64,000 nt of DNA from Sphingorhabdus sp. EL138. Its GTDB lineage: Bacteria; Pseudomonadota; Alphaproteobacteria; Sphingomonadales; Sphingomonadaceae. How positions within the stretch are numbered: position 1 is the stretch's first letter; the number at the start of each line of letters is the position of its first letter. The notes beneath the pieces were generated by a model. The model searched no databases and was not told the DNA's origin. It was given only the letters and a program-made list of their open reading frames with translations. Positions 35,583 through 45,023 of the stretch are shown here, piece by piece. Location of the stretch: positions 1 through 64,000 of the forward strand of contig NZ_CAMCWY010000011.1 of NCBI RefSeq assembly GCF_945882965.1, read 5' to 3'. Position numbers and translations under genes: made by a program.

Positions 35583-36491
35583 ATGACGACTAAACTTGTC
35601 CCCGACAGCGAATATACCGGCGTCATTGCCCTGTTGCCGGTGAAGCTGCGCGCGCTCGTTCTTTTGGCGCGGTTGGACCGCCCGATTGGCTGGTGGTTGT
35701 TGTTTTGGCCTTGTGTATTCGGGCTGGCGCTTTCGGGCGGGCTGATTGCGCGTTGGGACCTTGCATTATGGATGCTGCTGGGCGCGATTGTCATGCGCGG
35801 GGCAGGGTGCGTGTATAATGACATTGTTGATCGCGATCTCGACGCGCAAGTCGCGCGCACGGCATCGCGGCCCTTGCCCAGCGGCGATATTGGTGTGCGC
35901 GGCGCGTGGGCGTTCCTGCTTGGCTTATGCGCTCTTGGCCTGTTGGTGCTGGTGCAACTTCGGTGGGAGGCGCAAATTGTCGCGGTCAGCAGCATCCTTC
36001 TGGTCGCGGCCTACCCCTTTATGAAGCGCATTACGTGGTGGCCGCAAGTCTGGCTTGGGCTGGTGTTTAGCTGGGGTGCGTTGGTCGGCTGGGTGGCGAT
36101 CATGGGGCAGGCCAATGCCGCGATGTTCTGGCTCTATGCGGGCACGATATTCTGGGTCGTTGGCTATGACACCATCTATGCCATGCAAGACCGCGAAGAT
36201 GACGCCTTGGTCGGGATTAAATCGAGCGCCTTGCGTCTGGGCGGCAGCGTCCGGCTTGGCGTGGCGGCGTTCTACGTCTTGACGATTCTTGGATGGGGCA
36301 TGGCGATTTGGAGCGTTCGGCCCGAAAAGCAGGCGTTGGTCGCGCTCCTTCCCGTCGCCTTTCCTTTGGCCATGCAAGTCGCATCGCTGAAATCCGATGG
36401 CAGTAACGCGCTTGGCAATTTCCGTTCAAACCGCGTGGCAGGGTTGCTTGCTACGCTCGCCTTTTTGGTCGTTGGCGCGGCCGGACAATAA
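35583..36491 (+). CDS. ubiA: 4-hydroxybenzoate polyprenyltransferase
   Basis: A 302-residue multi-pass membrane prenyltransferase of ubiquinone synthesis. The two Asp-rich motifs are NDIVDRDLDAQVARTASRPLPSG and YDTIYAMQDREDD. About eight hydrophobic segments follow. ATG 35583 (MTTKLVPDSEY) has GCAGGG upstream and fits relatives better than 35547. Confidence 0.95.
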   Translation: MTTKLVPDSEYTGVIALLPVKLRALVLLARLDRPIGWWLLFWPCVFGLALSGGLIARWDLALWMLLGAIVMRGAGCVYNDIVDRDLDAQVARTASRPLPSGDIGVRGAWAFLLGLCALGLLVLVQLRWEAQIVAVSSILLVAAYPFMKRITWWPQVWLGLVFSWGALVGWVAIMGQANAAMFWLYAGTIFWVVGYDTIYAMQDREDDALVGIKSSALRLGGSVRLGVAAFYVLTILGWGMAIWSVRPEKQALVALLPVAFPLAMQVASLKSDGSNALGNFRSNRVAGLLATLAFLVVGAAGQ

Positions 36492-36516
36492 TAAGCTTCG
36501 GGATAGGCAGAGAATT

Positions 36517-37536
36517 ATGGAACATCGTCGCATTGGCAAAAGCGCTGTTTACGTGTCCGACATTTGCATGGGCACCATGACCTTCGGGTCACAAACTGAG
36601 GAGGCGGAGGCGCACCGCATTCTCGACAAATGTCTGGACGCGGGCATCAACTTTTTCGACACCGCCGAAGGCTATCCCGTGCCGCCCGACATCAAATGGG
36701 TTGGCCGGACCGAGGATATTATTGGCCGCTGGATGAAGGGTAAGAACCGCGACGCGATCATCATGGCAACCAAGGTTTCTGGCCCAAGCCACACTTGGTT
36801 CAAATCCCCCAAACGCGGCGGCATGACCACGCTTGACCGCCACAATATCATCACCGCAGTCGAAGAAAGCCTGCGCCGTTTGCAGACCGATTATATCGAC
36901 CTCTATCAAACGCATTGGCCCGACCACGGCCTTGCCTATGACGAAACGATGGAGGTGCTCGATGAGCTGGTGCGGTCGGGCAAGGTCCGCGTTTTGGGTT
37001 GTTCGAATGAAACAAGCTATGGCCTGATGAAGTCGCTGGCGACGTCCGAACGGCTGGGCGTGGCGCGTTATGAAAGCATCCAGAATAATTTTTCGATCAA
37101 CAACCGCCGGTTTGAAGATGAATTGAAACAAGTCTGCCGTCTGGAGGGCATATCGTTGCTGCCGTACTCGCCGCTGGGTGGCGGCGTGTTGTCAGGCAAA
37201 TATCTCGACGGCGCCCGCCCCGAAGGCGCGCGTTTCTCCCGCTATCTCGAAATGGCCGGATCGCGTCAGGTCGAAATGGCACAACGCTTCGCCGGACCCC
37301 GCGCGTTGGAAAGCACGATGCGGATTGTCGCGATTGCGCAAGAGGCGGGCATGTCGCCCGTGACGCTGGCAACGGCCTGGTCAAAACAACATGACTTTGT
37401 CGCGTCAACGATGGTTGGCGTGAGCAAGGAAGAGCAACTCGACGACATTTTTGCGGCGATTGACCTAAAGCTGAGCGATGAGGTGATGACCGCCGTGCAC
37501 AAGGTGACGAAAGAGATATTGTACCCGATGGGGTGA
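36517..37536 (+). CDS. Aldo/keto reductase (Tas-like)
   Basis: A 339-residue TIM-barrel AKR. The active-site Asp and Tyr are in FFDTAEGYP, and the Lys/His region in IMATKVSG and YQTHWPD. The late NADPH-binding segment is VGVSKEEQLDDIFAAID. Substrate unknown. ATG 36517 follows AGGCAGAG; the open frame upstream overlaps ubiA. Confidence 0.92.
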   Translation: MEHRRIGKSAVYVSDICMGTMTFGSQTEEAEAHRILDKCLDAGINFFDTAEGYPVPPDIKWVGRTEDIIGRWMKGKNRDAIIMATKVSGPSHTWFKSPKRGGMTTLDRHNIITAVEESLRRLQTDYIDLYQTHWPDHGLAYDETMEVLDELVRSGKVRVLGCSNETSYGLMKSLATSERLGVARYESIQNNFSINNRRFEDELKQVCRLEGISLLPYSPLGGGVLSGKYLDGARPEGARFSRYLEMAGSRQVEMAQRFAGPRALESTMRIVAIAQEAGMSPVTLATAWSKQHDFVASTMVGVSKEEQLDDIFAAIDLKLSDEVMTAVHKVTKEILYPMG

Positions 37537-37554
37537 GGGGGTGGGGAGGTTGTG

Positions 37555-37605
37555 ATACTCTGCGCCTCTGCGTGAACCATATTAGTTATTCAGGATGACG
37601 ATGGG
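37555..37605 (-). repeat. Degenerate fragment of the dispersed repeat family
   Basis: TCTGCGCCTCTGCGTGAA is the reverse complement of the short leader (TTCACGCAGAGGCGC) that precedes the 94-bp repeat at 28 kb, and TTCAGGATGACG follows. It seems to be an eroded, inverted copy in the gap between the aldo/keto reductase and ppx. Confidence 0.4.
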
Positions 37606-37645
37606 GCGCGATGACAACGGACCACGACCGGCCACTCCTACACCC

Positions 37646-39109
37646 TCAACCCATAATCTCCGCTTGTTCATAGCCCAGCGCTTCGCCCAATGCCTGCAAA
37701 CGCCGCAACACGCTGTTCGACGGCAAGCGCACGGCCGAGCCGCTTAAGTGCAACCGTAACGTTGTGCCGTCGCCGTCGATGCGGCTGTCGGCCAATGCGC
37801 CGCCAGTGCCGCCGTCGAGGCGGTGGGCTAAGCGGATGGCTAGGCCCCAGATCACGGCTTGCGCCAGCGCGCCGGGCTTGGCCAAGGCGGCCAACATTTC
37901 GGGCAAGGTCCGCTTTCCGGCGTGCACCGTCCATAATGCCGCCGCGATCACCGCGCGGTCGCTGGCGCTGACGCCGGGCCAACTGCCGTCCAATCCAAGG
38001 TCAAGCGCGTGGTCGGCGCGATATTCGGGGTTTACGTTCCACACGCTGTCGGACAGCAAGCACGCCGCGCGGCACAGGCGGGCATCATGCACGCTTTGTC
38101 CGGCAAAGACCGGCGCAATCCATTGGGCAAGCGCATCGCCGTGAAAGGGAAAACGGCCCAGCCGCTCGCCTTCAAAGCGGGCCGCCTCGATCAACGGGTC
38201 TTGGCTGCGCTCGGCGGGTGTTAGTTGTTCATACAACAACCCCTCACGCAGGCCGGAGATGCTCGTCACAAGCTTGCTGGGCTGTAACAGTCCGACGATG
38301 CCACCCAACAAAGCGGTCGCGCCGGGCAGCGCCGAAATACGGCCCGCCGCGATGACGTTTGACCGGGTCAGCGCCTCGCGATCTTGCGCCAGCGGCGTAA
38401 GCAATTCGGGCGCCTCAGGCGGCATTTCATAATTGGATAATATGGTCAGTGGATAGCCGGTTTCATGCATGTACAGGCGCGCAAACGTCCGCCACGAACC
38501 GCCGATTATGTAAAAAGGCAGGCCGGTTTCTATCGGAAAGGCGTTTTTGCCCATCGTTCTGGCGATGTCGTCGCGCAGCATTTGCGTGATTTGCTTGGGC
38601 GATTTGCCCGTCAATATGTCATGCCGCAATGTGCCCAGCGGCAGCGACACCCGCGCGCCCAATTTGCCGTCGGCGATGCGGATAAGTTCAAGGCTGCCGC
38701 CGCCCAGATCGCCGACATAGCCATTGGCGAAGGGATTATCGCTCAACACGCCATAACCCGCCGCTGTGGCCTCTGCATCGCCGTCCAGCACATCGATGCG
38801 GATGCCCAAGGCGGCGGCCCTATCGACCAATTCCTGACCATTTTTCGCTTCACGCGTCGCGGCGGTGGCGACCACGCGCATGCTGTCGACCTTCATCGTG
38901 CGCGCAAGCGTTTCAAAGCGGGCCAATGCGGCCAGCGCCTTTTTCATCGTCGCCTTGTCAATTTCGCCGTCGCCTGCAAGGCACGCGCCCAGTTTTACGC
39001 GGCTTTTTTCATTGTAAATGGGCAAAGGCGCGCGCGGTGCGCCTGCATATACCACAAGCCGGACAGTGTTGGAGCCAATATCTATGACGGCCTGACGCAC
39101 CGCCTTCAT
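37646..39109 (-). CDS. ppx: Exopolyphosphatase / Ppx-GppA phosphatase
   Basis: A 487-residue protein. The ASKHA ATPase fold shows IDIGSNTVRLVVYAG near the N-terminus and GDLGGGSLELIRI about residue 140; the C-terminal half is the HD-like domain of the longer Ppx/GppA proteins. It hydrolyses polyphosphate ends and possibly pppGpp. Its start overlaps the ppk stop by 4 bp, so polymer synthesis and breakdown are made from one message. Confidence 0.93.
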   Translation of the reverse strand: MKAVRQAVIDIGSNTVRLVVYAGAPRAPLPIYNEKSRVKLGACLAGDGEIDKATMKKALAALARFETLARTMKVDSMRVVATAATREAKNGQELVDRAAALGIRIDVLDGDAEATAAGYGVLSDNPFANGYVGDLGGGSLELIRIADGKLGARVSLPLGTLRHDILTGKSPKQITQMLRDDIARTMGKNAFPIETGLPFYIIGGSWRTFARLYMHETGYPLTILSNYEMPPEAPELLTPLAQDREALTRSNVIAAGRISALPGATALLGGIVGLLQPSKLVTSISGLREGLLYEQLTPAERSQDPLIEAARFEGERLGRFPFHGDALAQWIAPVFAGQSVHDARLCRAACLLSDSVWNVNPEYRADHALDLGLDGSWPGVSASDRAVIAAALWTVHAGKRTLPEMLAALAKPGALAQAVIWGLAIRLAHRLDGGTGGALADSRIDGDGTTLRLHLSGSAVRLPSNSVLRRLQALGEALGYEQAEIMG

Positions 39110-41256
39110 CTTTGTCGGACGAGGCTCAGCGTTGGAACCTTCTTGTCATCTGCGAGCGCGCCTCCGCGTCCCGAAAGCGACGCATTGGTCATGAAATAAT
39201 GATGCAGATTAAATGGCATGCTTCCGGCTTTCACCCTTTCATAACGCCCGTCGGAACGGAGCATCCAACTTTGCTGGTTGTCGAGCAGGTTTGCAACCAT
39301 AACCTGATCAAGGATCTGGTCATGTACCGTAGAGTTTTCGATGGGCAGCATATATTCGACGCGGCGGTCGAAATTGCGCGACATCCAGTCCGCCGAGGAG
39401 ATGAAGACTTTCGCGTCGGGGTTGGGCAAATCTGCGCCATTGCCCATCGCCCAGATGCGGCTATGTTCCAGAAAGCGGCCAACGACCGACTTTACGCGGA
39501 TGCGCGACGACATGCCCTTCACACCGGGTCGCAGACAACAAATACCGCGCACCACAAGGTCGATTTCTACGCCCGCCTCGCTTGCCTCATATAATTTATC
39601 GATGACCGCTTTATCGACCAGCGAGTTGACCTTGGCCCAAACCGCGCCGGGCCGTCCAGCAGCAACATGGGCGATTTCATCGTCGATTAACGACATGACC
39701 TTTTCCCGCAAGCCAAGCGGGCTCATGGTCAACAGCTTCAACTCGGTTGGCGGGATATACCCGGTGATATAATTGAATATCTGTCCGGCATCATGGCCGA
39801 CGCGCGGGTCAGCGGTGAAGAAGCTGATGTCGGTATATACTTTGGCGGTGATTGGGTGATAATTGCCCGTGCCCAAATGGCAATAGGTGCGAAAGCCATC
39901 TGCCTCACGCCGGACGACCAACGAAATTTTGGCGTGGGTTTTCATGTCGACAAAGCCGTAGACCACCTGAACGCCCGAATTTTCCAACTGCGACGCCCAA
40001 TGGAGATTTTGTTCTTCGTCAAACCGTGCCTTGAGTTCGACAATGGCAGTGACCGATTTGCCAGCCTCAGCCGCTTCACACAGCGCACGGATGACGCCGG
40101 ATTGCTTGCCGGCGCGATACAGGGTTTGCTTTATGGCGACGACGTCGGGGTCAAGTGCGGCCTGTTGCAGGAACGCGAGCACGACGTCGAAGCTTTCATA
40201 TGGGTGGTGGATGACGATGTCTTTTTGGCTGATCGCCGAAAAACAATCGCCATCATGCTCCAATATGCGTTCGGGGAAACGCGGCGAATAAGGCGGGAAT
40301 TTCAGCGTTGGGCGGTCTTCGTCTACCAATTGACTCAAATCGCCAATCCCCAAGAAACCGACAGTTTCAACAACAATCGACGCGCCTGCGCCAAGTTCGG
40401 TACGGATCAACGTCGCCAATTCACTTGGCAGGCCTTTTTCCAGCTTCAGCCGGATAATCCGCCCGCGACGGCGGCGTTTGATCGCGCTGCGGAAATACCG
40501 GACCAGGTCTTCGGCCTCTTCCTCCACTTCGATATCGCTGTCGCGGATAATGCGGAATGCGCCAGCGGCGATCAGCCGATAATCGGGGAACATCTGGCCC
40601 ACAAAATGTTTGATCAACGCCTCAATGGTGACAAACCGTGTGCCAAGGCCAGGCAGCCGGACAAAGCGGGCGAGCGATTGCGGGATCAAGACCAATTGCC
40701 GCACAACCTCTCCATCATCCTTGCGGCGCATGTCGAAAATGAGGCTCAAGCCTTGGTTGGGAATGAAGGGAAACGGATGCGCAGGGTCCAGTGCCTGCGG
40801 GGTGAGCACTGGCAAGATTTGTTCGCGGAAATATTTGCCCACTTGCGTCTGCAGGGTCTTTCCTATCGCAGATGGTTGAACGATCTTAATGCCTTCGCCA
40901 GCCAGTTCCCGCATCAACTTGCGCCATAGCTTTTGCTGTTGGATCATCAACCGGTCGGCGGCGGCAACAGTGTCGGCAAGTTGTTCGGATGGCGTGCGGC
41001 CATCGATCGACAGCTCTTCGATCCTGCGTTGCTGCTGCCCGCGCAAGCCAGCGACGCGGACCATGAAAAATTCATCAAGGTTGGTGCCCGAAATCGACAG
41101 AAAGCGCAGCCGCTCCAGCAAAGGGTGCGCGGGGTTCGACGCCTCTTCCAACACGCGTTCATTAAATTTCAGCCACGACAGCTCGCGGTTAAAATAGCGC
41201 GCGTCGGTTGGCGTTTTTTGGGCTTTCAATCGGCTCGGACCTGGCACGGACTTCAC
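39106..41256 (-). CDS. ppk1: Polyphosphate kinase 1
   Basis: A 716-residue PPK1 that reversibly makes polyphosphate from ATP. N-terminal YFNRELSWLKFNERVLEEA and the catalytic phospho-His region KTHAKISLVVRRE with YCHLGTGNYH are clear, and the C-terminal phospholipase-D-like domains are complete. It faces the TonB receptor-phytase genes across a 179-bp gap that carries a Pho box. Confidence 0.97.
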   Translation of the reverse strand: MKSVPGPSRLKAQKTPTDARYFNRELSWLKFNERVLEEASNPAHPLLERLRFLSISGTNLDEFFMVRVAGLRGQQQRRIEELSIDGRTPSEQLADTVAAADRLMIQQQKLWRKLMRELAGEGIKIVQPSAIGKTLQTQVGKYFREQILPVLTPQALDPAHPFPFIPNQGLSLIFDMRRKDDGEVVRQLVLIPQSLARFVRLPGLGTRFVTIEALIKHFVGQMFPDYRLIAAGAFRIIRDSDIEVEEEAEDLVRYFRSAIKRRRRGRIIRLKLEKGLPSELATLIRTELGAGASIVVETVGFLGIGDLSQLVDEDRPTLKFPPYSPRFPERILEHDGDCFSAISQKDIVIHHPYESFDVVLAFLQQAALDPDVVAIKQTLYRAGKQSGVIRALCEAAEAGKSVTAIVELKARFDEEQNLHWASQLENSGVQVVYGFVDMKTHAKISLVVRREADGFRTYCHLGTGNYHPITAKVYTDISFFTADPRVGHDAGQIFNYITGYIPPTELKLLTMSPLGLREKVMSLIDDEIAHVAAGRPGAVWAKVNSLVDKAVIDKLYEASEAGVEIDLVVRGICCLRPGVKGMSSRIRVKSVVGRFLEHSRIWAMGNGADLPNPDAKVFISSADWMSRNFDRRVEYMLPIENSTVHDQILDQVMVANLLDNQQSWMLRSDGRYERVKAGSMPFNLHHYFMTNASLSGRGGALADDKKVPTLSLVRQR

Positions 41257-41331
41257 GAAAAATTTCCTTCTTCAACAGCCAGGGCGCGATGCCATGGAAA
41301 CATTGCATATTTACGGCAACAGAAATGTGAA

Positions 41332-41360
41332 CTGTAATACTATTGTCTTCAAATTGTCAT
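41332..41360 (+). promoter_or_regulatory. Pho box with three direct half-sites
   Basis: CTGTAAT (41332-41338), TTGTCTT (41343-41349) and TTGTCAT (41354-41360) are direct repeats spaced by exactly 4 bp, giving the 11-bp period of PhoB sites (consensus half-site CTGTCAT). It is 76 bp upstream of the receptor gene paired with a phytase. On function and orientation it should activate the receptor-phytase pair under phosphate limitation. It could also affect ppk1 on the other side. Confidence 0.75.
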
Positions 41361-41435
41361 TGTTTATATCCGAGAGAGTCACAACCCCTGCCTATGGGCA
41401 TCCTGTCACATATGGCATATTAAAGGGTTAGATAT

Positions 41436-43802
41436 ATGCAAACGCGTTCTACACATTCACGGAAACTCTCACGCAATGCCATGCTTTGCGGCGCGGCTTT
41501 ACTGGCGATCCTGCAGTCATCGCTGATGGCGCAAGCTGCGCCAGCGGATGCGGGACAATCACGTTCAGACGAAATTTCGACCGCCAATCAAATTGTGGTA
41601 CAAGGCCAAATTACCTATCGCAACCGCAGCGATGAGACAGAGCCCGTGCTCGTCTATGACGCCGATTATTTCCAGCGTTTTGAACCGCTGACGGCGGGTG
41701 ATGCGCTCAAGCGTGTTCCATCGGTCACTTTCTTGTCCGATGTAATCGAAAGCGATGGCGCGCGGTTACGTGGGCTTGAGCCGGGCTACACCCAAATTCT
41801 GATCAACGGTGAAAAAGTGCCCGGGTCGAATGCGGACCGCAGCTTTTTTTTGGACCGCATTCCGGCTGAACTGATCAAACAAGTCGAAATCATCCGTTCT
41901 TCGTCTGCGCGCCGCACGGGTGACGCGGTAGCTGGCACATTGAACATCGTGTTGCGCGATGGCTATGAATTGGATGGCGGTTATATTCGTATGGGTGGGC
42001 TGCGCTTCGACGATGGTGAAGTGAAACCAAGCGTTGGTCTGGTATATGGTGGGGCGCTTGGTCCCGGCCGCATTCTCATCGGCGGCAATATTCAGGGCCG
42101 GTATAATCCAAAGCTCAAGAAAAGCCTGCGTTATGGCGATTCGCCGGAAAACAATGCAGATTATGCGACGGATGATTTCGACAATCGCGAAGACCAGACG
42201 GATACCCGCGACGGCACCGATTATGCGTTCAATGCAACCTATGACATTGACGGCGAGACCACAGACTTTGAATTGAGCGGCTATTATGTGCGCACCGACC
42301 GGACACAAGACGAACGGTCGTTCGAATATAACAGCGCAACAGCAATAACGGGCCCCGTGCGCACGACACCTGTTGCAGGCAATTTGTTGACCGATAATGC
42401 CGAATTGATCACGATTAAGCAAGAAAGCTATAGCCTTGCTGGTAAGCTGCAACAGGAATGGTCGGCAGGCAAAACCAGCTTAAAGCTTAGCTATTCCCGC
42501 TTCTCCGACGATCAGGTTGGAACCGAATTTGAGGTTGATTTTGACCGCAGTACGCCCCGCTTTACGGGTGACCTCGAGAATGTTGACATCGTCGACAAGG
42601 AGCTGTCGCTCGGGCTAGAGCATGAATTTTCCTTTAGCGATGATGTTGCGCTGACCATTGGCGGCTTTGCACAAAATAAGGATCGCGATACCGATATTGC
42701 CACTATTCGGGACCGTTATAACCTGACCGAAGCGGCGCGCACTTATGACCAATTCGGCCGCAATCCTGAAGAATTTGTCCGCACTTTTGCTGCGCCTACT
42801 TTTACACCGGGAAGCCTGAGCACAATTGAAGAGGACCGCCGCGACGCTTTTGCGGAAGTTGAAGGCAAATCGGGCGGCATCTCATGGGTGGCGGGTGTGC
42901 GCTATGAAACCACTGACTTTACCGTCAATGACCTGACCGTCGCAGCGGCTCAGGCCGTTCAGAAAAATGATTATGCATTTCTGCTGCCATCGGCATCGGT
43001 GAAGATCGAAGTCGGCAGCGGTGGTCGCATCACCGCTTCGGCGGCGCGCACCAACCGTCGCCCGCGGCTCGACTTTCTCTCGCCTGCATTGTTGGAGGCG
43101 GAACTTGGCGACAATGACCTGCAAGGCAACCCTGCCTTGCGTCCGGAAACCGCATGGGGTGGTGACCTTGGCTACGAACAACGGCTTGGCCGCACCGGCG
43201 TGATTGGTGTCAACGTCTTCTATCGCAAGGTCCAAGACCTAATCGAATTGGCGAACACAGGGGAAGAAGGCTCCGAAGGTGAAGGCACATTCGTGCTGCA
43301 ACCGCAAAATACCGGCGACGGCGAAGTTTACGGTATTGAGTTCGATCTTTCGACCGATCTTGGTTTCCTTGGCCTCCCAGATACCGGTGTTTTCGGCAAC
43401 GTATCATTGCTCAACAGTGACATAACCGATTTCGCGGGCAATCGCCGTTTCAACGGGCAATCCAAATATGTTTACAATGCCGGCTTTATTCAGGACATTC
43501 CGTCCGCTGGTATCGCCCTTGGTGCGACATATCGCAAGCAAGGCGGGGCGTTTGACCGCATTGTGGGTGAAGAAATCACAACTACTTATGGTGCCGACTT
43601 GGAAATTTTCGTTGAAAAACGCTTCAGCAATAATCTGACCATTCGCGCGGTGGGTTCAAACCTGCTGAACGGATCAAAGGATGAGGCGTTCAACAAGTTT
43701 ACCACTATCGTAGACCAGATTGACCGCAGTTTCGACGAATATGAGCTGGAAAGCGAAAAGGCTGGTCCGGTGTTCCAGATCATGGCACGTTATGCGTTTT
43801 AA
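41436..43802 (+). CDS. TonB-dependent receptor paired with phytase
   Basis: A 788-residue outer-membrane receptor: signal peptide ending near AQA-APADA, a plug with NQIVVQG and LRGLEPGYTQILINGEKV, then a beta-barrel ending RYAF. It belongs to the FecA/CirA-like receptors that sit next to phytases in sphingomonads. The stop TAA and the phytase ATG share one base, so the two are coupled. A likely substrate is phytate, an inositol phosphate or its metal complex; this is inferred from context only. Confidence 0.92.
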   Translation: MQTRSTHSRKLSRNAMLCGAALLAILQSSLMAQAAPADAGQSRSDEISTANQIVVQGQITYRNRSDETEPVLVYDADYFQRFEPLTAGDALKRVPSVTFLSDVIESDGARLRGLEPGYTQILINGEKVPGSNADRSFFLDRIPAELIKQVEIIRSSSARRTGDAVAGTLNIVLRDGYELDGGYIRMGGLRFDDGEVKPSVGLVYGGALGPGRILIGGNIQGRYNPKLKKSLRYGDSPENNADYATDDFDNREDQTDTRDGTDYAFNATYDIDGETTDFELSGYYVRTDRTQDERSFEYNSATAITGPVRTTPVAGNLLTDNAELITIKQESYSLAGKLQQEWSAGKTSLKLSYSRFSDDQVGTEFEVDFDRSTPRFTGDLENVDIVDKELSLGLEHEFSFSDDVALTIGGFAQNKDRDTDIATIRDRYNLTEAARTYDQFGRNPEEFVRTFAAPTFTPGSLSTIEEDRRDAFAEVEGKSGGISWVAGVRYETTDFTVNDLTVAAAQAVQKNDYAFLLPSASVKIEVGSGGRITASAARTNRRPRLDFLSPALLEAELGDNDLQGNPALRPETAWGGDLGYEQRLGRTGVIGVNVFYRKVQDLIELANTGEEGSEGEGTFVLQPQNTGDGEVYGIEFDLSTDLGFLGLPDTGVFGNVSLLNSDITDFAGNRRFNGQSKYVYNAGFIQDIPSAGIALGATYRKQGGAFDRIVGEEITTTYGADLEIFVEKRFSNNLTIRAVGSNLLNGSKDEAFNKFTTIVDQIDRSFDEYELESEKAGPVFQIMARYAF

Positions 43803-44833
43803 TGCATAAACCGCTCCTCCTTTTGCCATTGTTCCTTGCCGGTTGCGCTTCGGCGCAGCCGGTGATGAGCCCGCTGCCCACGGCATCGGTCACGGCAAAA
43901 TTGGAGACGCAGCCTGTTGCGACGATGGAGGATGCGGCAGATGATCCGGCGATTTTGCGGAACGCCGCGTATCCGGCCCAAAGCCTGATCATCGGCACTG
44001 ACAAGCGTGCGGGTATTCATGTCTATGACCTACAAGGTCGTCAGGTCAGTTTTACGCCGTCGCCACGCCTTAACAATGTCGATCTGCGCGATGTCGGGGG
44101 CAGCATCGGTGTCCTTGTCGCCGCCAGCGACCGTCAGGACCTTGCGCGGGCGCAGATGGCGTTGTTCCGGCTGGACACCAACACTCGGACATTAGTGCCT
44201 CTGGCGACCCTCTTTGTGGGAGCTGGCGAGGCCTATGGCATGTGCCTGTGGCAACGCGCTAGCGACAAGGCATTGTTCGGCTTTGTCGTGTTGAAAGATG
44301 GCCGGATTGATCAGGTCGCGATTGACCTGAACACGGCGATACCCAGCGGCAAAGTCGTCCGCAGCATGAAATTGGGCACACAATCCGAAGGCTGCGTCGT
44401 CGATGACCGCACCGGAATTTTATATGTGGCCGAAGAAGATGTTGGCCTGTGGAAATTCGATGCCACGCCCGATGGTTCCAATGTCCCGACGGCTATTGCC
44501 AAGGCCGATGGCAAGGAAATCGTGATGGATGCCGAAGGCGTGGCCTTGGCACCATCCGGCACCGATGGCGGCTATGTCATCGTGTCGAGCCAAGGCGACA
44601 ATGCCTATGCCGTCTATAAACTGCCTGAGGCCAATTATGTTGGGCGTTTTCGCATCAATGACGGTGCCATTGACGGCGTTCAGGAAACCGATGGCATTGA
44701 ATTGATGCTGGGCGATTTTGGCGCAGAGTTTACGGACGGGCTTTTTGTGGTGCAAGACGGCGATAACCGCCCTGCCACCCAGAATTTCAAGCTGGTTGAC
44801 TGGGCCGAAATCAAACGCGCACTTGGGCTTTAG
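43802..44833 (+). CDS. Beta-propeller phytase, lipoprotein
   Basis: A 343-residue 3-phytase of the beta-propeller type (Ca-dependent release of phosphate from phytate). It has a lipoprotein signal with lipobox FLAGC (Cys15). Repeated blade motifs are visible, for example LIIGTDKRAGIHVYDLQG, SEGCVVDDRTGILYVAEEDVGLWKFDA and DAEGVALAP. It is anchored in the envelope beside its TonB receptor and lies downstream of a Pho box. Confidence 0.93.
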   Translation: MHKPLLLLPLFLAGCASAQPVMSPLPTASVTAKLETQPVATMEDAADDPAILRNAAYPAQSLIIGTDKRAGIHVYDLQGRQVSFTPSPRLNNVDLRDVGGSIGVLVAASDRQDLARAQMALFRLDTNTRTLVPLATLFVGAGEAYGMCLWQRASDKALFGFVVLKDGRIDQVAIDLNTAIPSGKVVRSMKLGTQSEGCVVDDRTGILYVAEEDVGLWKFDATPDGSNVPTAIAKADGKEIVMDAEGVALAPSGTDGGYVIVSSQGDNAYAVYKLPEANYVGRFRINDGAIDGVQETDGIELMLGDFGAEFTDGLFVVQDGDNRPATQNFKLVDWAEIKRALGL

Positions 44834-44845
44834 CCGCAACTTGGC

Positions 44846-44991
44846 CTAGGGTAAGGACCAGTTAAATTCACCTTCCCGGTTTGAGGCCATTTTTTTCAGT
44901 GCAAGGCGGCAGAGCGCAGGACTTAGTGGTTCTAAGTCTATCTTTACCATTTTGACGCCGCGAAGGTGGATTTAACTGGTCTTGACCCTAG
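44846..44991. mobile_element. MITE-like inverted-repeat element, long form
   Basis: The ends CTAGGGTAAGGACCAGTTAA and its near reverse complement define a 146-bp element related to 33181-33268: same termini and same CACCTTC..GGTTTGA and TTTTGACGCCGCGAAGGTGG blocks. It carries about 58 bp of extra sequence in the middle, itself with a small inverted repeat (ACTTAG..CTAAGT). No coding capacity. It lies between the phytase and the thioesterase. Confidence 0.75.
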
Positions 44992-45023
44992 ACAGTTTCT
45001 GTTGCTTCGCGCATGGGGATTTC

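Noticed and set aside
39793-40929. 378-codon plus-strand frame opposite ppk1
   Set aside because: ppk1 is complete and conserved on the other strand; this frame shows no recognisable domain.
41332-41360. CRISPR-like spacing in the 11-bp repeats
   Set aside because: Only three 7-bp units with 4-bp spacers; this is Pho-box geometry. No array of 20-40 bp repeats with spacers was found anywhere in the window.
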